From an uncultured Prevotella sp. (GTDB lineage: Bacteria; Bacteroidota; Bacteroidia; Bacteroidales; Bacteroidaceae): 10,542 bases of DNA. Shown piece after piece: positions 1-5,506 of the stretch (position 1 is its first letter; each line of letters opens with the position of its first letter). A program made the translations under genes and the position numbers. Location: positions 1 to 10,542 of the forward strand of contig CABVDL010000091.1 in the NCBI GenBank assembly GCA_902497035.1, in the 5' to 3' direction. Below the pieces are notes generated by a model. It had not been told where the DNA came from and searched no databases. It saw only the letters and a list, made by a program, of their open reading frames with translations.

Positions 1-15
1 CGGGTTTTAGTGTAG

Positions 16-36
16 TGGCCGGCCTAGTGCCGGCCA
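16..36. repeat. Perfect 8-bp inverted repeat (hairpin)
   Basis: TGGCCGGC at 16-23 is exactly complementary to GCCGGCCA at 29-36, with a 5-nt loop. The hairpin is about 200 nt beyond the fucosidase stop codon on the transcribed strand. No U-tract follows on the minus strand; the sequence there is C/A-rich, and window position 1 cuts it short. It could be part of an extragenic palindromic repeat or a weak terminator. Confidence 0.6.
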
Positions 37-40
37 CCAT

Positions 41-95
41 CCGCCGGTAAACCGTCCGTCGTAAACCGTCCGTCGTAAACCGGCAATACCGGCGG
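41..95. repeat. Extragenic repeat copy A, with two 14-bp tandem units and inverted ends
   Basis: CCGCCGGT (41-48) and ACCGGCGG (88-95) are perfect inverted ends. Between them the unit GTAAACCGTCCGTC occurs twice in tandem (47-60 and 61-74), followed by a related GTAAACCGGC start at 75. Positions 62-95 are identical to 169-202 (34 bp). The shared word GGCCACCATCCG lies just before both copies (32-43 and 153-164). This looks like a small extragenic repeat family whose members differ in unit number. Confidence 0.7.
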
Positions 96-125
96 AGGGG
101 GATATGTATCGCCATCCGGGGGTTA

Positions 126-146
126 GGGCGGGGATAAACCCCGCCC
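126..146. repeat. G/C-rich hairpin
   Basis: GGGCGGGG (126-133) pairs perfectly with CCCCGCCC (139-146) around an ATAAA loop. With a one-base bulge the pairing can extend outward through the flanking TA. It sits between the two 34-bp repeat copies. On the minus strand it would make a very stable RNA stem, but a C-rich tract follows instead of U residues, so it is not a textbook intrinsic terminator. A dispersed palindromic (REP-like) element is an equally good reading. Confidence 0.55.
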
Positions 147-152
147 CTACGA

Positions 153-202
153 GGCCACCATCCGTCGTTAAACCGTCCGTCGTAAACCGGCAATACCGGC
201 GG
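153..202. repeat. Extragenic repeat copy B
   Basis: This second copy of the element at 32-95 begins with GGCCACCATCCG (153-164). It carries a single repeat unit with an extra T (167-181) where copy A has two. From 169 to 202 it matches 62-95 without a mismatch. The difference in unit number between copies suggests gain or loss by slippage or recombination. The copy ends about 30 nt before the fucosidase stop codon on the genomic map. Confidence 0.7.
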
Positions 203-234
203 GGGTATCAAGTGGGGGGCCACATCGGCCGTCT

Positions 235-1704
235 TTATTCCTCCGTAGCCTCGTATGCGCCGACGGCACTGATGCACAAGGGGCCGCGCGCGTCGGTGAA
301 GCGGATGCGGAGACCAGTGGTGGTAATGTCGGAGGAAAGGCGCAGCAGCCGCTTGAAGCCGATGGTGGTCATGGCGTCAGTGCAGGGGACGGCCGTCCAT
401 TGGCCGTTGTCAAGGTATTCCACCGCAAAGCTCTTGACGCGCTGGCCCAAGGGAATGTACTCCTGCAGCAGTACGCGGTTGAGCGTCGTGGCCCTGGCAA
501 AGGCAAAGGTGAGCGTCCCAGAGGCGGTGCCGTCGGCCGTGGCCCAATAGCGGTCGTAAGCGTCGGCCGTGACGTTGGCGGCCGCGAAGCTCTTGCCGCG
601 CACGTTGTCGGCCGTCACCTTTGCGTCCTTGAGCAGGTTGGTACGGAACGTCGATTGAATGATGCGATAGTAACCGGCAAGACTGGTGGAGTCGGCTTCG
701 GAAATCTTTCCGTGGATATTGACGGGAACGTTGAGCAGGAACGTGGCGTTGCGGCCCACGCTCTTATAATAAAGGTCAACGAGCTGCTTGGGCGAGAGCA
801 CCTTGCTCTCGTTGGTGGTGCTCCAGAACCAGTCGGGGCGGCGGATGCTCACGTCGCATTCAGCAGGCACGAAGTGGTTGCCGTCGGCATCGCCTTGCGA
901 TAGCACGGTCTCGTAGTTCTCAACACCTGCCGCCACGGCGTGAGCGTCGTTGAGGAAAGCCCAGTCGGTCTCTCCGGCCTCACCGTTCTCGTTGCCCACC
1001 CAGCGGTTGCCGGGGCCGCCGTCGGTGTGGATGATGGCCTGCGGCTGCAGTTTGTTGACGAGGGCGAAGAGGCGGTCGAACTGATAGTAGTGCTGGCGGT
1101 CGATGGTGCGCGTCTCGCGTGCGCCGCCGTAGTAGCCGTCGCCTCCGTTGGCACCGTCAAACCAGATCTCGAAGAGGTTCTTGTAGTTGAGCAACAGCTC
1201 ATTGAGCTGGTTGCGGTAGTATTCCACGTAGGCAGGCTGGCCGTAATTGGCCTGATGCCGGTCCCACGGCGAGAGATAGAGGCCGAGGCGCATGTTCAGC
1301 TTCCGGCATGCCGTGGCCAGCTCTCCCACCGCATTGCCGTAGCCCTGGCGGTAGGGCGAGCGGCGGATAGCGTAGTCGGTGAAATAAGAGGGCCACAGAC
1401 AAAACCCGTCGTGATGCTTGGCGGTGAAGATGACGCCGCCCATTCCTCCGCCCTGCAGCGTACGCACCCATTGGCCGCAGTCGAGGGTATCGGGATTGAA
1501 CACGCTCGGGTCGGCATCGCCGTAGCCCCATTCCTTGTTCTGGAAAGTGTTGGGACCAAAATGGATAAAGGCGTACGTGCCCATCTGCATCAGCTCCACC
1601 TGATGCTGGGTGGGGACGGGCAGAATGGCTACCGGGGCCTTCGACTGCGCCCACATAGCGACAGGCAGCAGGAGCATCGCACAAAAAGCGTAGGCTTTCC
1701 TCAT
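235..1704 (-). CDS. Secreted GH29 alpha-L-fucosidase, probably alpha-1,3/4-specific (GH29-B-like)
   Basis: Exo-acting retaining alpha-L-fucosidase of 489 aa, predicted periplasmic. Residues 1-19 form a type I signal peptide (basic MRK, hydrophobic core, AMWA before Q20) with no lipobox. The GH29 barrel shows the FIHFGP strand (H48), AKHHDGF (H97-H98), the nucleophile motif WFDG (D183) and a WVGNENGEAGET segment whose E239 is the likely acid/base. The insertion YYGGARETRTID and the GNExGxAGET pattern resemble GH29-B enzymes that act on Lewis-type alpha-1,3/4 fucose; this subfamily call is from memory of the family. Residues about 358-489 form a C-terminal beta-sandwich resembling F5/8C. I chose the ATG at 1704; an in-frame TTG at 1710 would add only two residues. 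It is the last gene of the cluster, 103 nt after its neighbour, with a hairpin between them. Confidence 0.93.
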   Translation of the reverse strand: MRKAYAFCAMLLLPVAMWAQSKAPVAILPVPTQHQVELMQMGTYAFIHFGPNTFQNKEWGYGDADPSVFNPDTLDCGQWVRTLQGGGMGGVIFTAKHHDGFCLWPSYFTDYAIRRSPYRQGYGNAVGELATACRKLNMRLGLYLSPWDRHQANYGQPAYVEYYRNQLNELLLNYKNLFEIWFDGANGGDGYYGGARETRTIDRQHYYQFDRLFALVNKLQPQAIIHTDGGPGNRWVGNENGEAGETDWAFLNDAHAVAAGVENYETVLSQGDADGNHFVPAECDVSIRRPDWFWSTTNESKVLSPKQLVDLYYKSVGRNATFLLNVPVNIHGKISEADSTSLAGYYRIIQSTFRTNLLKDAKVTADNVRGKSFAAANVTADAYDRYWATADGTASGTLTFAFARATTLNRVLLQEYIPLGQRVKSFAVEYLDNGQWTAVPCTDAMTTIGFKRLLRLSSDITTTGLRIRFTDARGPLCISAVGAYEATEE

Positions 1705-1748
1705 AGGCAATGATATTTGATGGGGAAAATTTGGAAACAGTACGTACG

Positions 1749-1796
1749 GAAGTACAGAAGTTCAGAAGTACGGACTTCCGGACTTCTGGACTTCTT
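1749..1796. repeat. Six-unit 8-bp periodic inverted repeat (intergenic hairpin)
   Basis: The 48 bp divide into six 8-bp units: GAAGTACA, GAAGTTCA, GAAGTACG, then GACTTCCG, GACTTCTG, GACTTCTT. The first three carry GAAGT and the last three its complement ACTTC. The halves fold into a stem of about 21 bp (1749-1769 with 1774-1794) with a 4-nt loop. There are two mismatches (1754/1789 and 1764/1779) and a T-G pair (1762/1781) that becomes an A-C mismatch in the minus-strand transcript. It lies in the 103-nt gap between the F5/8C lipoprotein and the fucosidase. Possible roles are attenuation, mRNA processing or 3'-end protection that sets distal gene dosage, or a dispersed repeat. No strong U-tract follows. 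Confidence 0.75.
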
Positions 1797-1807
1797 ATAC
1801 TTACTTT

Positions 1808-3196
1808 TTATTGCTCATAGAACGCAATCTTCTCAACGGTGCAATAGCCCCACTGGATATACGGCCAGCCCCAATAGTCAAGATTCGTAGCAATCGACAC
1901 CTTGACATAGCGGGCCTTGACGGCACCGTAGAGCATGTAGGCGGTGTAGGTGTACCATCCTGCCGACACCGATGGACCACTGTGACCGGCGGAGCCGCCG
2001 AGTTCAGTCCAGTTGCTGCCGTCAGTGCTGACCTCAACGGTGTAGTCCTTGATGGCGTCGCCGGAAATGAGGAAGCCGGTAAGGTTGTGCTCCGCGCCGA
2101 GGTCGAGTGTGAAGCCTGCCGTCTCTTTCTTCTCCTTGAAGCCCCAGCCATCGGTAGAGAAGGCGTCGGCATCGAGGTCGTCGGCGGCGGTGCAGGTGAA
2201 GTCGTCGGCGGAGATTTCATGGCCCACGATTTCCGTAGCGTCGTCGTTGATCAGGCTCTTTGTGACGCTTACCACCACATAGACGGGCTTGTCAAGCTCA
2301 GCCTCCTTTCCGTTGGCTTTCACCACGGGCCTCAAGGGCAGGAGATAAGTGCCGAGGGCAAGGGTCTTTGCCTTGTCGTCGGGAGCCGACACCTTGATGG
2401 GGGTGGTGGCTGCGTCGGCCGTGCTGGCAATGTTGGTACTCTCAATGGTGAGCGCGCTCACCACGTCGTTGGGCAGGGCACTGTAAGAGGTGTTATGCTC
2501 GGCGTTGTAAGCGTCAACCAACGACATATCAGCCTTCAGCGTAACACTCATGTCAACACCCAACGAGACAACGGCCTTTGGCAGGAACTCGGCATTGATG
2601 CCGCCGAACACGCCCACCGGCGTATTGACGACGCCAGCCGAGGCCGAGGTCTTGTCGAAGCCGAGGAAGTCGTTGCCCGTCTTCACCACGAGATAGGCCA
2701 CGCCCTGCTCCTGACTGCCCACGGCACCCTTGGCGGTGAGGTGGAGCGGAATGAGATAGGCGGGCTCGGTGAGCTTTGCGAAGTCGCTCTGCCTGACCGA
2801 CACCTCCACGGAGTCGGTGGTGGTGTAGTTGCCGCCCTTGATGGTGGCCGTCTTCACCTCCAGGTTTTGCAGCACCTCCTCGGGCGCGGCGATGTAGCTG
2901 GTGCCATGAGCCTCGTTGTAACGGCTGATGTAGCTGGTGTCGGGCTCGGCGCTGACGGTGACGTCGCCGTCAACCGGCCGCTGGATTTGAGCGGGGAACG
3001 AGGCCTGGGCCGAGCCGATGTCGCCCACCGGCGTGTGGTAAATCATGCCCTCAAAATTCTTCTGTGTGGCCTTGGTGAGATAGACCAGGTCATCGGGGTT
3101 GCCCTCAACGTCGTAGCTGTCGTTGGAGCAGGCGGTGAAGCCCAGCCCTGCTACGAGGGCTAAGCCTGCGGCCATATATAGATTCTTGATATTCAT
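1808..3196 (-). CDS. Surface lipoprotein: two DUF1735 domains plus C-terminal F5/8C (discoidin) domain
   Basis: This 462-aa protein is probably a surface glycan-binding protein. A lipoprotein signal ends at FTAC (C23), followed by an acidic N-terminus (SND...DVEGNPDD) of the kind linked to surface export in Bacteroidota. Two DUF1735 (BT_3987 N-terminal-like) domains lie at about 50-172 and 190-312. Their matching core motifs are RYNEAHGTSYIAAPEEV (92-108) and AYNAEHNTSYSALPNDV (229-245). Residues about 325-461 form a discoidin/CBM32-like sandwich (TLDLGAEHNLTGFLISG, VEVSTDGSNWTEL, ARYVKVSI, VEKIAFYE). No catalytic domain is present. The gene starts 12 nt after the LamG lipoprotein gene, and its AAAGG Shine-Dalgarno overlaps that gene's stop codon. 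The ligand is not readable from sequence; N-glycan or host glycoprotein is inferred from the GH18 neighbour. Confidence 0.88.
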   Translation of the reverse strand: MNIKNLYMAAGLALVAGLGFTACSNDSYDVEGNPDDLVYLTKATQKNFEGMIYHTPVGDIGSAQASFPAQIQRPVDGDVTVSAEPDTSYISRYNEAHGTSYIAAPEEVLQNLEVKTATIKGGNYTTTDSVEVSVRQSDFAKLTEPAYLIPLHLTAKGAVGSQEQGVAYLVVKTGNDFLGFDKTSASAGVVNTPVGVFGGINAEFLPKAVVSLGVDMSVTLKADMSLVDAYNAEHNTSYSALPNDVVSALTIESTNIASTADAATTPIKVSAPDDKAKTLALGTYLLPLRPVVKANGKEAELDKPVYVVVSVTKSLINDDATEIVGHEISADDFTCTAADDLDADAFSTDGWGFKEKKETAGFTLDLGAEHNLTGFLISGDAIKDYTVEVSTDGSNWTELGGSAGHSGPSVSAGWYTYTAYMLYGAVKARYVKVSIATNLDYWGWPYIQWGYCTVEKIAFYEQ

Positions 3197-3205
3197 TGTG
3201 TTTCG

Positions 3206-3211
3206 CCTTTA
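3206..3211 (-). promoter_or_regulatory. Shine-Dalgarno overlapping the upstream stop codon
   Basis: On the minus strand the LamG-lipoprotein stop TAA (3211-3209) runs directly into AGG, giving AAAGG at 3210-3206, nine nucleotides before the ATG at 3196. It is the clearest Shine-Dalgarno-like site in the cluster; the other genes have A-rich leaders without one. The overlap suggests the two DUF1735 lipoproteins are translationally coupled. Confidence 0.5.
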
Positions 3212-4447
3212 CTGTGATACTTTGTTTTTGTCATCCTTGACGAACTTGATGTGATTGGCGGCATCGGGCGTGGCGATCAAGTTGCCGTTCTCATGGATAT
3301 CGCGCTGTGACTTTGTCCAGTCCATGTCGTAGCCATTGCCAGTAACGTCGAGGATAGTGGTGCCGCTTGCCTGGTTCATCTTCCAGTAGGCCACGAGGCC
3401 GTTGGACTTCGGATCAACACCGGCGATGCCGCCCTTGATCTCGCTCACAGGCAGCACGCGGTTCCACACGCGCACCTCACAAATGCGGCCGTGGAAGAAC
3501 TGGCCTGAGTTGTAGCCGCCCCACGACATGCCCATCTCAAAGCGCTGGAACTTCAACACCTTGCCGGGACTGGAGGCCTGCGCGTCCTTCACGCCGTCGA
3601 CATACATCACGTAGTCGTTGCCGTCGTAGGTGCAGCTGACGAGATACCACTTGTTGTTGTCGAACAGAGTGGAAGAGAAGGCCCTGCCGCCGGGGAGAAT
3701 CCACTGCAGGCAGTTGCGGGCGGTACCCGACTCGCCGAAGCGGAACATGTTAGCCTGTGCCTCATCTTTCTCCTCTATCGACAGCACACGCTGAATCTGG
3801 TTGTCCGCAGCGATACCCGTGCCGAGGCTGTAGGGATAGACCTTGAACTCGATGGTGTATTTGGGCAGGTCAACCTCCTTGCTGTCGTCGAAGATGAAGT
3901 TGCTCGAAGCCTGATAGTCGTTCTCCAGAGAGTAGAAGTTCAAGACGCGGCTCACGCGCAGGTAGATGGTGCGCGAGGCCTCTATCACGTCCTCACTGCC
4001 GCCCTTGGCGCTCCTGATGGTGACAGGAATCATATAGGTGCGGCCCTCCTTGAAGTTGTCGGTACTGGTCATCTCGACATTGGCTGCCGACGAGACGGCG
4101 GCTCCGGCCTTGATTTTCAGCGACGTGCCGCTGAGCTTCACGGCCCCTTCGGGAATGGCATAGTAGTTGGTGCCGTTCACCTTATTATATTGTGCCACGA
4201 GCGTGGTGTCGATGGCGATGGTCAGGTCGACGTCGCTGTCCACCTTCTTTGTTGACGACACGGTGATGGGGTAACTGGCGGGCGTGTCCTCAACGACGAA
4301 CTTCTGCACCGGCGAGCTCTCAGTGCCCGTGATGAGCAGTCCGTTGCGGTCGTAGTTGAAGTCGTCGCCCTCGGCGCAGCCGGTCAGGGCAAGCGAGCTC
4401 ACGGCAACTGCGGCCACGCTAATCATTTGAAATATCTTGTTCATCAT
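3209..4447 (-). CDS. Surface lipoprotein: DUF1735 plus LamG-like (concanavalin A-fold) domain
   Basis: This 412-aa protein is a probable surface glycan-binding partner of the GH18 enzyme. Its lipoprotein signal ends at LTGC (C24), followed by the acidic AEGDD. One DUF1735 domain spans about 48-166 and contains QYNKVNGTNYYAIPEG (86-101), clearly related to both copies in the next gene. Residues about 185-375 match a LamG/concanavalin A-like fold: YTIEFKVYP, KWYLVSCTYDGNDYVMYVDG (267-286), FFHGRICEVRVWNR (317-330) and GLVAYWKMN (350-358). No catalytic motif is seen, so binding is more likely than hydrolysis. The start has two adjacent ATG codons (4447 and 4444); either gives a good signal peptide. 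It lies 18 nt after GH18 and 12 nt before the next gene. DUF1735-LamG proteins commonly accompany GH18 enzymes in Bacteroides PULs such as BT_3983-BT_3987. Confidence 0.88.
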   Translation of the reverse strand: MMNKIFQMISVAAVAVSSLALTGCAEGDDFNYDRNGLLITGTESSPVQKFVVEDTPASYPITVSSTKKVDSDVDLTIAIDTTLVAQYNKVNGTNYYAIPEGAVKLSGTSLKIKAGAAVSSAANVEMTSTDNFKEGRTYMIPVTIRSAKGGSEDVIEASRTIYLRVSRVLNFYSLENDYQASSNFIFDDSKEVDLPKYTIEFKVYPYSLGTGIAADNQIQRVLSIEEKDEAQANMFRFGESGTARNCLQWILPGGRAFSSTLFDNNKWYLVSCTYDGNDYVMYVDGVKDAQASSPGKVLKFQRFEMGMSWGGYNSGQFFHGRICEVRVWNRVLPVSEIKGGIAGVDPKSNGLVAYWKMNQASGTTILDVTGNGYDMDWTKSQRDIHENGNLIATPDAANHIKFVKDDKNKVSQ

Positions 4448-4465
4448 AATTGTTCAATAATGGTT

Positions 4466-5476
4466 TTATTTATGCATTGCCGGATTCATAATCTGAATGG
4501 CGCGGCGGAAGGCGCTGTAGGGCTGATCGTCCCTTGAGTTGTCAGGTGTCCCGTCGGGATAATACTTGTGCTGGGTGGTGTTGGAATAGTTGTGGTCGAT
4601 GTAGAACGCGCCGCATCCGCCCTTGTGCTTTCCGTTGCCCGGTTCCCAGAGGGCATAGGCCTCTATCTCGCCGCCGTCGTGCCGCTGGCCGAACGACTCG
4701 CAATAGACGGTCTTCTCATCAGGTCCGCTGGCACCCACGCCGGCTCCCTGGCCGCTGTAGGCCTGCTTGATAATCCAGTCGAGCTGCTCCTCGTTGACAC
4801 CAGAGGGGTAGCCGCCGAAGTAGTCGATGATGACCAGCTTCTCGGGCCACTTGCCCTCCGAACCGAAGTATTTGTTGCACTCGTCAACGGCGATGCGCAC
4901 GTTGCTGCCGCTCCATCCCTCGCAGTCGAAATCGACACCGTCGAGATTGTTGTTGACCACGGTGTCAACCACCCAGCGGGCGTAGGCGCGGATGGCGGCC
5001 TCCGACTGATCACGGCTCAGGTCGATGACGCTGTCCTGACGCACGGTAAGGGCCGAGTCGCGGTACCAGAAGCGGTGGTTGTAGTTGGAGGCATCGGCGT
5101 GGAACACAAAGCGCGTGCCTTTCTTCTCACGGGTCTCCACCATGTCGGCATAGGCCTCGGGCTGCGTGGCCTGGTCGGGCAGGCCCATCCAGAGGTTGAC
5201 AATGTCGAGCGAGTCGGGCAGTCCCATGAACTTCTCACCCCACGACTTGGTCATCTTGGCGCCCGTTGAGCCCTCTGGTGGGGCCCAGGCGGCATAGTAG
5301 CAGTAGCTTATCTCGTGGGGGCTCTGCTTGAAAGCCCTCAGGTTGGCGTAATATTGGGCATCGTATGTGGTCAGCGTCTGCACGTCGACGGTCTGGGCAT
5401 CGGTGTCGCAGCTGGTGAGCGACGATGCGGCGAGCGTGGCCAAGGCAGCCAGACCAATGAAATATGACAGTTTCAT
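4466..5476 (-). CDS. GH18 lipoprotein, probable surface endo-beta-N-acetylglucosaminidase
   Basis: This 336-aa GH18 TIM barrel probably cuts the GlcNAc-GlcNAc core of N-linked glycans by substrate-assisted catalysis (EC 3.2.1.96 type). The lipobox LTSC (C23) is followed by the acidic DTD, consistent with surface display. The catalytic signature DGVDFDCE at 179-186 gives D179, D182, D184 and the acid/base E186, all intact. Nearby barrel strands include SLDIVNLWMG (89-98), GTRFVFHADAS (120-130), LVIIDYFGG (214-222) and GGCGAFYIDHNYSN (286-299). The last resembles the C-terminal strand of Bacteroides GH18 ENGases. Unlike BT_3987 it has no N-terminal DUF1735 domain and reaches the barrel soon after the lipidated Cys. 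Five cysteines lie outside the lipobox (59, 185, 200, 259, 288). It follows susD by 30 nt. Some GH18 relatives in PULs are non-catalytic binders; the intact motif argues against that here. Chitin-like or other GlcNAc targets remain possible. Confidence 0.88.
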   Translation of the reverse strand: MKLSYFIGLAALATLAASSLTSCDTDAQTVDVQTLTTYDAQYYANLRAFKQSPHEISYCYYAAWAPPEGSTGAKMTKSWGEKFMGLPDSLDIVNLWMGLPDQATQPEAYADMVETREKKGTRFVFHADASNYNHRFWYRDSALTVRQDSVIDLSRDQSEAAIRAYARWVVDTVVNNNLDGVDFDCEGWSGSNVRIAVDECNKYFGSEGKWPEKLVIIDYFGGYPSGVNEEQLDWIIKQAYSGQGAGVGASGPDEKTVYCESFGQRHDGGEIEAYALWEPGNGKHKGGCGAFYIDHNYSNTTQHKYYPDGTPDNSRDDQPYSAFRRAIQIMNPAMHK

Positions 5477-5506
5477 AATGATGATTTCGTTTTGTTTGGA
5501 TAATGT

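Larger units (their letters stand above)
1..234. other. Non-coding repeat-rich region downstream of the cluster
   Basis: No convincing gene lies here. A possible plus-strand reading frame opening near position 104 is made of repeat sequence and then runs antisense through the fucosidase gene, so it is not called. The stretch contains a perfect hairpin (16-36), a second G/C hairpin (126-146), a 14-bp tandem unit and a perfect 34-bp direct repeat (62-95 and 169-202). The short word CCATCCG appears three times (37-43, 112-118, 158-164). This is the 3' side of the minus-strand cluster, so one or more palindromes may help end or stabilise the transcript, but none is followed by a clear U-tract. 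Confidence 0.7.

Noticed and set aside
1..234. Possible CRISPR array from the repeated GTAAACCGTCCGTC units
   Set aside because: The units are only 14 bp and directly abut each other with no spacers. The longer 34-bp repeat occurs only twice with a 73-bp gap that itself contains a hairpin. No cas gene is present.
104..550. A plus-strand frame (148 codons) starting inside the repeat region
   Set aside because: Its first part translates the extragenic repeats and the rest is antisense to the fucosidase. No plausible protein features.
1702..1710. TTG at 1710 as the fucosidase start
   Set aside because: An ATG two codons downstream (1704) gives a standard MRK signal peptide start, and neither site has a Shine-Dalgarno that would favour the rarer codon.
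1749..1796. Simple intrinsic terminator for the upstream operon
   Set aside because: The stem is long with mismatches and the minus-strand sequence after it lacks a U-tract, so a standard intrinsic terminator is not supported. It is retained only as a periodic hairpin of unknown role.
1811..3163. A plus-strand open frame (450 codons) antisense to the double-DUF1735 lipoprotein
   Set aside because: It mirrors the true gene almost end to end, has His/Gly/Val-rich composition with no signal or domain, and has no leader of its own. The minus-strand protein has a lipobox and recognisable domains.
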